From JARKQH01 sp964631605 (GTDB lineage: Bacteria > Verrucomicrobiota > Verrucomicrobiia > Limisphaerales > UBA8199), in contig CAZVYG010000068.1 of assembly GCA_964631605.1 (NCBI GenBank), forward strand, positions 1 to 29,226: 29,226 nt of DNA, in the 5' to 3' direction. Position numbers and translations under genes: made by a program. Positions within the stretch are counted from its first letter, which is position 1. Every line of letters begins with the position of its first letter. The notes beneath the pieces were generated by a model. It saw nothing but the letters and a program-made list of their open reading frames with translations, did no database searches and had not been told where the DNA came from. This document shows positions 8,545 to 15,994 of this stretch, piece by piece.

Positions 8545-8618
8545 CGCGCCCGCCGCGATTCGAACGCGGGACCCTCTGCTTAGAAGGCAGATGCTCTATC
8601 CAACTGAGCTACGGGCGC
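8545..8618 (-). tRNA. tRNA-Arg (anticodon TCT)
   Basis: On the minus strand the cloverleaf is complete. The acceptor stem GCGCCCG pairs with CGGGCGC, and the D-arm region reads GCTCAGTTGGATAGAGC. The anticodon arm is TCTGC-CTTCTAA-GCAGA, with anticodon TCT, and the T-arm is CCGCG-TTCGAAT-CGCGG. The discriminator base is G. No CCA is encoded. It reads codon AGA and probably AGG. Confidence 0.97.
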
Positions 8619-8688
8619 ACTTGATTACCAACAACCTGCAACAATACAAGCACCAGACTCTTGACCCCGCCCGGAACTTGTCCCAGTT

Positions 8689-8997
8689 GTGATTTGTGCA
8701 TACAAATTCGTGGAAACAAGCCCACGACGAGGCGAACCGCCGTGTGGCGGTCTCTGGTTCCGTAACCGCATATATTCAGTCCAGACGACGCTACTGGACG
8801 CCCGCACGGGCGTCAAGAAAGTAAGGCGCATAGGCCTTGAGGCGAAGACGCTGCCAGACGCCAGGAACGAGATGGCAGCACTGCTGCAAACGATTGCCGA
8901 AAAGGGTGCCACACGCCAACAGGGGCGGACGTTCAAGGACCACAGGGAGCATTACATCAAGCGTGTGGCCTCGCAAAGGTCGCGGTTGTTGTCATAG
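8689..8997 (+). pseudogene. Truncated tyrosine recombinase (phage-type integrase), N-terminal fragment
   Basis: A frame of 102 codons starting at a GTG shows the N-terminal arm-binding and SAM-like region of a phage-type integrase. IYSVQTTLLDARTGVKKVRR is the strand-rich arm domain. LPDARNEMAALLQTIAEK resembles the usual 'T..EA......L..' helix. TFKDHREHYIKR resembles the start of the core-binding helix (compare TFAEYAEEYL in relatives). It stops after RVASQRSRLLS and nothing downstream encodes the catalytic R-H-R-Y domain, so it cannot be functional. It begins 71 bp from tRNA-Arg, a classic integration site, though on the 5' side of the tRNA. No duplicated tRNA 3' end was seen nearby. Best read as a leftover of a lost mobile element. 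Confidence 0.55.
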
Positions 8998-9088
8998 TCT
9001 GCCGCCGAGGCCAACAGGCTCCGAGACGTTACACACGTTTGCCGCGGCCACTCGGTATCACGAAAGGGGACGGAGGGTTTCCCAGCCT

Positions 9089-11386
9089 TCAGCCCATCTT
9101 CCAACTCCGCAAACGGAGGGCATTGCCGATGACGATCAGGTCGGACAACCCCATTGCCGCTGCGCAAAGAATCGGGCTGAGGAAGCCCAAAGCAGCCAAC
9201 GGCACCCCGGCGGCGTTGTAGAAAAACGCCCAGAAGAGGTTTTGCTTGATCGTTCGAAGCGTGGCGCGGGCAAGCCCCAAACTTTCCGGGACCGCTTCGA
9301 TTTCGGATTTTAGAAGGATGATGTCCGCGGCTTCGCGGGCAATATCGCTGGCGCGGGCGACGGCAATCCCGAGGTCGGCCTGTTCCAGCGCCGGCGCATC
9401 GTTGATGCCGTCGCCGACAAACGCCACGCGCTCGCCGCGCTGCTGAAGGTCACGAACAAAGTCCGCCTTGCGCTCGGGCCGAACTTCGGCAAATACGTTC
9501 GTCGGCGGGATGGCCGCCTGACGGGCGATGCCGGCCGCCGTCAGCGCGTTGTCACCGGTCACCAGGAAGGTTTTCAGCCCTTGCCGTTGGAGTTGTTCGA
9601 TCACCTTGGCGGCGGCGGGTTTGAGGGCGTCCTTGACCGCAAACAGGCCGCGCAACTCCCGGTTTGCCGCCAAGCCAATCAACGTGGCGCCCTCGGCGGA
9701 CCATTCCTGAATAAAGGCCTCGCCGGGGCGCGTGTCCACGCCAGACTCTGCCAGCCAGCGTAGCGATCCCAGCCGGACGATGATCATGCCGCCTGATTCC
9801 CGCAAGCTGGCCTGCACACCTGCTCCGCGGACTTCTTCCCAATTCTCCAGTGTGACCGCGGCTGCGTCAGGCGTGGCCAGCGCCTGGCTGATCGGGTGGC
9901 TCGAGTGACGAGCCAGGCTGGCCGCCAGGCGGGAGGCGAGCCCGGCAGGCGCATGGGCTGAGTCAGGCTCCCACACCTTGACCAGACTCGGTTTGCCCAC
10001 CGTCAAGGTCCCGGTCTTGTCAAAAACCACGGCCGTCACTTTTCCCGCCTTCTCCAATGCCACACCATCCCGGATCAGAATTCCACGGCGGGCGGCGGCG
10101 TTCGAGCCGGCCATGATTGCCGCGGGGGTGGCCAGGCCCATCGCGCAGGGACAGGCAATAATCAACACCGACGCGGCCACCAGAAAGGCGGTTGCCACCG
10201 GTGTGCCGGGCAAATGCGCCGGCCACAGAAAACGACCCACCAAACCGTGAACCTGCTGCGCGGATTCAGGAGCCAACCCCCACCCTAACGCGGCCAGAAC
10301 CGCGATCACGATGACCAACGGGACGAAAACGCTGCTGACCCGGTCGCCCAGTCGTTGGATGTTCGCCCGGCTGTTTTGCGCCCGCTGCACCGCCGCGATG
10401 ATGTTCGCCAAAGCTGTCTCCTCCCCCGTCGCCGTCACGCGAAAGGCCAGCCGGCCGCTGACATTGACCGTACCCGCATAAACAACGCTCCCAATCCCCT
10501 TGTCCACCGGCGCCGATTCGCCGGTCAGCATGGATTCGTCCACCGCCGACTCTCCTTCAATGACCACGCCGTCGGTGGGGATGCGGTCCCCTGGCCGCAC
10601 CGCGACCACGTCGCCCGCCTGCAACACGGCGACCGGCACCTCCGTTTCACTGCCGTCGGCGCTCCGCCGCCGCGCCCGGACCGGTGCGAGCGTCAGCAAC
10701 TGCCGGAGCGTGGCGGAAGCCTTCAGGCTTACGCGGGCCTCGAGCCAGTGGCCCAGGCTGATTAACGTGATGATCGCCGCCGCCTCCATGAAATAGACGT
10801 GCCCCCCCGGGGAACCAAACAAGACGCACACACTGTAGGCGAAGGCGGTCGTCGAGCCCAGCGCGACGAGCGTGTCCATGTTCGAGCTGCCGGCCTTGAG
10901 TTGACCCCACGCCCCGCGGTAGAACCGGCCGCCGGCGATAACCTGAACCACAGAAGCCAAAGCAAACGCCACCCACTGGAACCATCGCACCGCCCCAAGG
11001 CCAAAGACCCATTCCCCGATCATCAGTGTTGCCGTCACGGGGATGCCCACCATCAGGTTCGTCCGCCAGCCGCTCATTCTCCCTCCGTCGTGCGCCTGAG
11101 CGCCTGCATCCAACGCAACCGGCTTCGCGCCGAATCCCTGCGCCTCGACCGCGCTGACCACAGCATCAACGTCGAGCTTCGCGCCGGCGGCCCATCGAAC
11201 GGTTGCCTGTCCCGCCTCCAGCTCCACGACCGCGCCGGCCACACCCGGTACGCTCTGGATCGCCTGTGTCACATGCCGGGCGCAGTTCCCGCAGGTCATG
11301 CCCGTGACCCTAAAGAGGCTCACGAGGCGGGTGTTCCCCGTTTGCAAAGGCGCGGCCGCCGCCGCGGTGTTCAGTTCGTTGGCCAT
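9089..11386 (-). CDS. copA: Heavy-metal P1B-type ATPase, copper-transporter-like
   Basis: This is an inner-membrane cation pump of 765 aa, by family an ATP-driven exporter of Cu(I). The N-terminal heavy-metal-associated domain has GMTCGNC (Cys32, Cys35). The A-domain motif LTGES is near 288-291. Membrane helix 6 carries the metal-binding CPC (residues 412-414, IIACPCAMGLATP). The phosphorylation site is DKTGTLT (Asp456), the nucleotide-binding HP motif is at 497-498, and the hinge GDGINDAP is at 658-665. Helix 7 has YN at 723-724. In helix 8 the usual MSxSS copper ligands read MGLSD, which weakens a firm Cu(I) assignment. ATG at 11386 is preferred to the upstream TTG at 11395. It lies 100 bp downstream of the kinase gene of the TerY-P triad in the same direction and could share its transcript. 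Confidence 0.93.
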   Translation of the reverse strand: MANELNTAAAAAPLQTGNTRLVSLFRVTGMTCGNCARHVTQAIQSVPGVAGAVVELEAGQATVRWAAGAKLDVDAVVSAVEAQGFGAKPVALDAGAQAHDGGRMSGWRTNLMVGIPVTATLMIGEWVFGLGAVRWFQWVAFALASVVQVIAGGRFYRGAWGQLKAGSSNMDTLVALGSTTAFAYSVCVLFGSPGGHVYFMEAAAIITLISLGHWLEARVSLKASATLRQLLTLAPVRARRRSADGSETEVPVAVLQAGDVVAVRPGDRIPTDGVVIEGESAVDESMLTGESAPVDKGIGSVVYAGTVNVSGRLAFRVTATGEETALANIIAAVQRAQNSRANIQRLGDRVSSVFVPLVIVIAVLAALGWGLAPESAQQVHGLVGRFLWPAHLPGTPVATAFLVAASVLIIACPCAMGLATPAAIMAGSNAAARRGILIRDGVALEKAGKVTAVVFDKTGTLTVGKPSLVKVWEPDSAHAPAGLASRLAASLARHSSHPISQALATPDAAAVTLENWEEVRGAGVQASLRESGGMIIVRLGSLRWLAESGVDTRPGEAFIQEWSAEGATLIGLAANRELRGLFAVKDALKPAAAKVIEQLQRQGLKTFLVTGDNALTAAGIARQAAIPPTNVFAEVRPERKADFVRDLQQRGERVAFVGDGINDAPALEQADLGIAVARASDIAREAADIILLKSEIEAVPESLGLARATLRTIKQNLFWAFFYNAAGVPLAALGFLSPILCAAAMGLSDLIVIGNALRLRSWKMG

Positions 11387-11409
11387 AAGAAACAAATCAC
11401 TATCAGGTT

Positions 11410-11426
11410 ACCCGAAATAATCGGGT
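11410..11426. promoter_or_regulatory. Inverted repeat upstream of the P1B ATPase, possible operator
   Basis: ACCCGA-aataa-TCGGGT is a perfect 6-bp inverted repeat with a 5-bp AT-rich centre, 24 bp before the ATPase ATG. No U-run follows on the minus strand, so it is a poor terminator for the kinase gene upstream. Its place would suit a metal-responsive repressor or activator, but it does not match a motif I can name. Confidence 0.4.
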
Positions 11427-11486
11427 TGTCTATGCGGCCGGGCTGACTCCTTGGGTTCGACACCTGCGCGCTTCCGCCGGGCGGAT

Positions 11487-12743
11487 TCACTGGAGCAACA
11501 GTGTGAGGGCCCAAATCCAGTACAGCGTCAGCAATGCGCCCACAACAATAATCCCCAGGACACGCAGGACCCGGCTCCGCCGTTGACGCCGAATAGCCGC
11601 GCGGGCGATGGCAACGGCCGCGACGTATTCGGGGGTGACCGAACGCAGGGCAGGGCGGTCGCGGAACCGCCCCCTCAAAAAGAAGCGCCGTTTTAGCGAA
11701 TCAAGCGACGGGAAAGGGTCAATCCCGTCGAGCATTTCCGTCCGCTCGCACCACGGACAAACGCGAAGATGCTTCCCGTAACGGTGTTGCGGGTTGACGG
11801 CGCAGGGGGTGAGCGACAGCTCCGCCTCGAGCAGAGCCGCCTGCCAGCTTGCCGCGGCGGGACGCCGCTCCGGTTGAGCATGGCCCAGGTTAAAGCACTG
11901 GATGAAAAGGTCGCGGATGCTCGGCGGCAGCATCTCGAACGGGGGCGCCGTTGGCATCGGCACGGTGCCGGCGCGGCCGACAGGTGCGTAGGGAAACCAG
12001 CCCTTTGCCACGCGTGCTTCCAACGGAAGGGGTTCGCCCCGCCCCAGATGTTTGCCCGCAAAAGGGTGAATCCCCTCCATCAGAAGCTGAAAGATCAGGA
12101 CGGCCAACCCAAAAAGATCATGCTCTTGTTTTCGGTCCACCCAGGCAAAACTCACACTCTGCAGTTCGGGCGGGGTGAATTCCGGTTTGCCCACCCGGCA
12201 GCGATAAACCTGGCCATTGCGGGGGTCCGGCACCTGGAAGGAATCGGTGTCCACCAGCGTCACGAGCGCGGTTTCACCCACAAGGATGTTGGACTCGTTC
12301 AGGTCCCCCACCACGTATCCCCGCGCATGCAGGGCATTGACGCAGGCCGCCAGGTTCCGAGCCGTGCGAATCAGATACTGATAATTGAACAGTGGATGCC
12401 GATGACGCCGGGTCTTGGGATGATAGAAATCAATGATGGGGTGCATCCCCCTGACCCGGGCCATCAGGAACCCCATCACCTGGCTCGGGCCTTGAGCCGA
12501 CAACAACAAATCGCTCGGCCACGCAATCGAGACATGACCCTGGCTGGCCATCGGGTCTTCCGGCGGGTTGGCCAGCATCGCCGCAAGCTTGGCCGCCCGC
12601 TCCGCCGTCGGCCGGTGATATACCTTGGCCGCCAGTTCAGGCGTGTCAAGGACCGCGAAAACTTTGGCTTCGCCGCCAGCCCCCAGCGTCGCGGAGGCGG
12701 CCAGCCTGAGCACTTGGCCGGTGGATGCCCGCACCAATCGCAT
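11487..12743 (-). CDS. YegI-like Ser/Thr protein kinase of a TerY-P triad, membrane-anchored
   Basis: This 418-aa kinase is the third gene of a VWA-PP2C-kinase set. The glycine-rich loop is LGAGGEAKVFAV (20-31) and the ATP-anchoring lysine is Lys40 in AAKVY. The catalytic loop is GDLNESNILV (Asp147, Asn152). The metal-binding motif is VDTDSFQ in place of DFG, and the F-helix is DLFGLAVLIFQLL. The GDLN / DTDSFQ pair is typical of the YegI branch rather than ordinary Hanks kinases. After the kinase, Cys314, His320 and CPWC (329-332) look like a zinc-binding knuckle. A basic stretch (about 380-392) and a transmembrane helix (393-415) then end the protein, so it should be anchored with the kinase in the cytoplasm. 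The start lies 6 bp after the phosphatase stop. Confidence 0.88.
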   Translation of the reverse strand: MRLVRASTGQVLRLAASATLGAGGEAKVFAVLDTPELAAKVYHRPTAERAAKLAAMLANPPEDPMASQGHVSIAWPSDLLLSAQGPSQVMGFLMARVRGMHPIIDFYHPKTRRHRHPLFNYQYLIRTARNLAACVNALHARGYVVGDLNESNILVGETALVTLVDTDSFQVPDPRNGQVYRCRVGKPEFTPPELQSVSFAWVDRKQEHDLFGLAVLIFQLLMEGIHPFAGKHLGRGEPLPLEARVAKGWFPYAPVGRAGTVPMPTAPPFEMLPPSIRDLFIQCFNLGHAQPERRPAAASWQAALLEAELSLTPCAVNPQHRYGKHLRVCPWCERTEMLDGIDPFPSLDSLKRRFFLRGRFRDRPALRSVTPEYVAAVAIARAAIRRQRRSRVLRVLGIIVVGALLTLYWIWALTLLLQ

Positions 12744-12749
12744 GCCCGG

Positions 12750-13523
12750 TCACTCCCGCCACGTGGCCAGCACCAGCGTGACGTCGTCGTCCGTCCGCTC
12801 GCGAAGACGCTCCGAGCCGAGAAAACCCGCCAGGGCCTGAGTGGCCTGCTGCGCGTCGGGCTGGGCCTCCAGGAACTGAAACAAAGGCGTGAAAAAGCCC
12901 GGATGCGGTTCGCCCGACGGCATCCGAAGCGCCGCCATCTGCAGGCCGTCGGAAAAGATCGCCAGACGCCCGGCCCGGCCCCGCCAAACCACTGGGGTCA
13001 AGGTGGCGACCCCCTCAACCGAAGTCAGAAAGGTGGTTTCGTTAAGATACTCCCCCACCGCTGGCCGCACCAGGCAATGCAGACGCCCTTCCGCATCCCC
13101 CACCACGACGGCGCCATCGCCAACCTGAACCGCAGCCACAACCTCGGGCGTGGCGGCCGTGATGCTCAAGGTCGTGGCCAGGTCCTGAAGCGCCACCCCC
13201 CGGGCTGCCGCCTCCGCCTCGAGCGCTTTCTGCGCGGCCGCCAGGCAGTCGCGCAAAAGTCCTTCCCAACCCGCGTCGTCAAGGCCGGCCGTCACCGCCC
13301 GAGCGCAAAGGCGTTGCCGCGCGTGTTCCACAGCCGCGCGGGCCGCCAGCGAGGCCCCGACCTCGGCCAGGGGGGCTGAACCGGCTCCATCAGTGACGGC
13401 TGCCACCAAGACTCCCTTCCCCACCGCTTCCCACTGGTGGGCGTCCTGACACGGCATCCCCAGCTTCTCATGGCTCGCGCCCCGCACCGAGGCGGCGGCG
13501 ACATGCCATCGGCGCGACTTCAC
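12750..13523 (-). CDS. PP2C-family protein phosphatase of a TerY-P triad
   Basis: This is a metal-dependent Ser/Thr phosphatase of 257 aa, expected to reverse phosphorylation by the neighbouring kinase. The PP2C motifs are ASHEKLGMPCQDA (metal ligand Asp27), VTDGAGSA (Asp45-Gly46), IFSDGLQ in the middle and TDDDVTLVLA at the end. GTG at 13523 is chosen as start. Its G is the last base of the VWA stop (TAGTG), giving a 1-nt overlap typical of translational coupling, and the product begins directly with the domain. An upstream ATG at 13610 would add 29 unrelated residues inside the VWA gene. The compact form without extra domains matches the PphC-like members of such triads. Confidence 0.88.
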   Translation of the reverse strand: MKSRRWHVAAASVRGASHEKLGMPCQDAHQWEAVGKGVLVAAVTDGAGSAPLAEVGASLAARAAVEHARQRLCARAVTAGLDDAGWEGLLRDCLAAAQKALEAEAAARGVALQDLATTLSITAATPEVVAAVQVGDGAVVVGDAEGRLHCLVRPAVGEYLNETTFLTSVEGVATLTPVVWRGRAGRLAIFSDGLQMAALRMPSGEPHPGFFTPLFQFLEAQPDAQQATQALAGFLGSERLRERTDDDVTLVLATWRE

Positions 13524-14197
13524 TATACCGTCCCCCAGCCGGGTGGCGGCAGGGCCACCTGGTCGCTGGTCTTGGAATGCGATACCACCTGCGCGCTGCG
13601 GGACAGCCACACAAACATCTCCACGAAATTCAATCCGCGCAGCTTCACCGGCGCCCGCACCGCAATTTCCGCCAGCCGTCGCATGTTGGCGTTTTCCACC
13701 CCCACCGCGAAAAAGGCCACCCGCTTGGCTTCCTCCTCCGCGTGGACCCGACGAGCCACCCGCCGCACCACTTCCTCCGGCTCGCCCTGCGGTTCCCCGT
13801 CTGTGATCATGAACATCCAGGGGCGGTAATAAAGCACCCCCGCCGCCTTGTACTGGGCTTTCCGTGCCGCAATCATGTCCAATCCCTTCTCAATCGCGGT
13901 TCCCATCAGGGTCTGGCCCTGCGCCACGAGACCCGGCGGCTCAAACTGGTCCGCGGTCACAAAATCCTGAACCACCTTCACCTCGCTGTCGAAGGTCACC
14001 ACGGCCACCTCCACCCGGCGCGACGCCAGCGGGTCCTTGCACAATTCGTCGCGAAAAACCCGCAAACCCTGGTTCAGAGCCAGAATGGGCTCCCCCTCCA
14101 TCGAGCCGGACGTGTCCAGCAGCAACACGCACGGACAGCGCGCCTCGGGGTTGTCGGCAAACTCCACCGTCGCCTCAAGTTCAATCGGAGTCATCAT
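13523..14197 (-). CDS. TerY-like von Willebrand factor A domain protein
   Basis: This 224-aa protein consists almost wholly of one VWA domain. The metal-ion-dependent adhesion site is complete: LLLDTSGSMEG (Asp28, Ser30, Ser32), Thr96 in GQTLMGTAI, and Asp133 in FMITDGEPQG. The extreme C-terminus is Pro/Gly-rich. Proteins of this size with EMFVWLS near the end belong to the TerY/YegL group. Known members occur with a PP2C phosphatase and a kinase and are thought to act as a scaffold or phosphorylation target in stress signalling. Two adjacent ATGs (14197, 14194) are possible starts. Longer in-frame starts up to 14632 run into the divergent gene and add no domain. It is first in the operon and overlaps the phosphatase start. 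Confidence 0.9.
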   Translation of the reverse strand: MMTPIELEATVEFADNPEARCPCVLLLDTSGSMEGEPILALNQGLRVFRDELCKDPLASRRVEVAVVTFDSEVKVVQDFVTADQFEPPGLVAQGQTLMGTAIEKGLDMIAARKAQYKAAGVLYYRPWMFMITDGEPQGEPEEVVRRVARRVHAEEEAKRVAFFAVGVENANMRRLAEIAVRAPVKLRGLNFVEMFVWLSRSAQVVSHSKTSDQVALPPPGWGTV

Positions 14198-14210
14198 CAC
14201 AAGTGCCTGC

Positions 14211-14239
14211 AGGATGCGGCGCCAAACCCAAATAGTCAA
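14211..14239 (-). promoter_or_regulatory. Candidate sigma70 promoter for the VWA-PP2C-kinase operon
   Basis: On the minus strand TTGACT (14239-14234) is followed after 17 bp by CATCCT (14216-14211). The -35 is a 5/6 match and the -10 only 3/6. The predicted start would be only a few bases before the VWA ATG, giving a very short leader. It lies in the 151-bp divergent gap. Confidence 0.4.
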
Positions 14240-14348
14240 GGCAAATGGAGGCGGCGGCTGGACTGGCTGCACGATCGCGGGGCGGCGCTGGTGTGAGGCA
14301 AACCTCCGCACGCCGGCTTTTGATTGGAACCCGGCGGTTTCCAGTCCT

Positions 14349-15938
14349 ATGCTGCCTCGCATGACAGTCCCAATATCTTTCACTCGCGCGAGCGCCGGCG
14401 CCGTCTGTTTCCTCGGCCTTGCGACATTAGTTGGCGTCGCCGGCGTTGAACCGCTGGAGATCGGCAACCGGCGGCAGGTTTTTTTGGATGACCGGTTCAT
14501 GGCCGAAGCCCGGAATGTGACCCTGGAAATCCACCCACCGCGAAAGACGGGAGACCGGACCATCCAGCCCGAGCATCCCTGGGAGCGCGGGGGCATTGGA
14601 CCGTATAGCAATGTGCTGCACGATGGCGCCACCTACCACTTCTGGTATCACGCGATGGACGACGCGCAGTGGGACCAGGGCCACACCAACGGTTCGATCT
14701 GTTATGCCTCCTCGAAGGATGGAATCGCGTGGGAAAAGCCAAGCCTGGGACTGACCGAATACCGGGGGTCGCGCCAGAACAACATTGTGATCGGCCACGG
14801 TGCGATGGGCCTGACCATCGGCCAGGACGGCGGCATGGTTTTCCTTGACCCCAATGCGCCGCCACAACACCAGTTCCGCATGCTCTGCCGCTTTGGCGGC
14901 ATTGGAGCGCCCGGCCTTCACATTCTCTCATCTTCGAACGGCATTCACTGGCAGCTCACCCACAAGAGTATCTGCACCTTTCGGCAGGAGGGGAAGCGTC
15001 ACCATCTCGACTCGCAAAACATCCTCTTCTGGGACGACCGCCTCGCCAAGTACGTGTTGTATTGCCGCCGAAACCTGTTCGGGGAAGGGGTGCAAGGGCG
15101 GAGCGTGGCGCGGGCCGAGTCGGCGGAGTTGGGCAATTTCCCCGCGGTCCAGGACATGCCGGTGATGATCGGTCCGGAGGCCGGCGACCGCTGGGTGGAC
15201 TATTATTCGAGCTCGGCGCTGAAATATCCGTGGGCCCAGGACGCCTATTACATGTTTCCCCAAGCCTACTTCCACTACCTGGGCGGCGCGCTCCCGGAGT
15301 TTCCCAAAGAGACGCCCATCAACGCCGGGCCCCTGGATACCCAGTTCGCCGCCAGCCGCGATGGCCTTGCCTGGCGCCGGTTTGACCGCCGCCCCTTCCT
15401 GCGCCTCGGCATGAAGGGCGAGTTCGACTGGGCCTCGGTGCGCCTGATTCACGGACTGGTCCCGGACGTTTCCGGCCGCGAAATGTACCTCTACTACCGC
15501 GCCAGTGATTGGCTCCACGGGTGGGACCGCAACGAAAACAACAAGCGCCTCCTGAAAAACGCCGGATTGGGCGCCGATCAAAACATCGCGGTGATCAGCC
15601 GCGTGGTCCTGAGACGCGACGGATTGATTTCCGTTCGCGCGCCCTGGACGGGGGGCGACTTCACCACCGAACCGCTGCGCTTCAAAGGGAGCAAACTGTT
15701 GCTCAACGCCGACACCTCGGCCACCGGAACGATTCGCGTGGGCCTGGTCGAGCCCGACGGCACGCCGATCCGGGGGTTTGCGCTCCAGGATTGTGACCTG
15801 ATCCACACCTGCAACGAGATCAACCGGATGGTTCGTTGGAACGGTTCGCCCGACGTAGGCCAGTGGGCGGGACGCCCGGTCCGGTTGCGCTTTGCCCTGA
15901 AGAACGCGGACCTCTACGCGTTTCAGTTTCTGGACTGA
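14349..15938 (+). CDS. Secreted five-bladed-propeller protein, GH32/GH43-like fold, function unknown
   Basis: The protein has 529 aa. The ATG at 14349 gives a signal peptide (MLPRMTVPISFTRASAG, then a hydrophobic core through LVGVAG). The mature part begins EIGNRRQVFLDDRFM, a form common in secreted Planctomycetota and Verrucomicrobiota proteins with a glycosidase-like beta-propeller. Repeated propeller cues include YHFWYHAMDD, ICYASSKDGIAWEKPSLG, FAASRDGLAWRRFDRRPFL and YLYYRASDWLHG. The C-terminal sandwich-like segment has FKGSKLLLNAD and IRGFALQDCDLI. Catalytic residues cannot be assigned with confidence, so hydrolase activity is an inference from fold resemblance. It diverges from the TerY-P operon and is followed 56 bp later by another secreted propeller. 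Confidence 0.72.
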   Translation: MLPRMTVPISFTRASAGAVCFLGLATLVGVAGVEPLEIGNRRQVFLDDRFMAEARNVTLEIHPPRKTGDRTIQPEHPWERGGIGPYSNVLHDGATYHFWYHAMDDAQWDQGHTNGSICYASSKDGIAWEKPSLGLTEYRGSRQNNIVIGHGAMGLTIGQDGGMVFLDPNAPPQHQFRMLCRFGGIGAPGLHILSSSNGIHWQLTHKSICTFRQEGKRHHLDSQNILFWDDRLAKYVLYCRRNLFGEGVQGRSVARAESAELGNFPAVQDMPVMIGPEAGDRWVDYYSSSALKYPWAQDAYYMFPQAYFHYLGGALPEFPKETPINAGPLDTQFAASRDGLAWRRFDRRPFLRLGMKGEFDWASVRLIHGLVPDVSGREMYLYYRASDWLHGWDRNENNKRLLKNAGLGADQNIAVISRVVLRRDGLISVRAPWTGGDFTTEPLRFKGSKLLLNADTSATGTIRVGLVEPDGTPIRGFALQDCDLIHTCNEINRMVRWNGSPDVGQWAGRPVRLRFALKNADLYAFQFLD

Positions 15939-15994
15939 GGGCGCGGTATCGGCTTGCTCTGCACGGCGGTTCCGGGTTCGATATCGGCGCTGAT

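Noticed and set aside
11769..13379. Plus-strand open frame of 536 codons opposite the kinase and phosphatase genes
   Set aside because: It spans two well-supported minus-strand genes and has low-complexity Arg/Pro/His-rich sequence.
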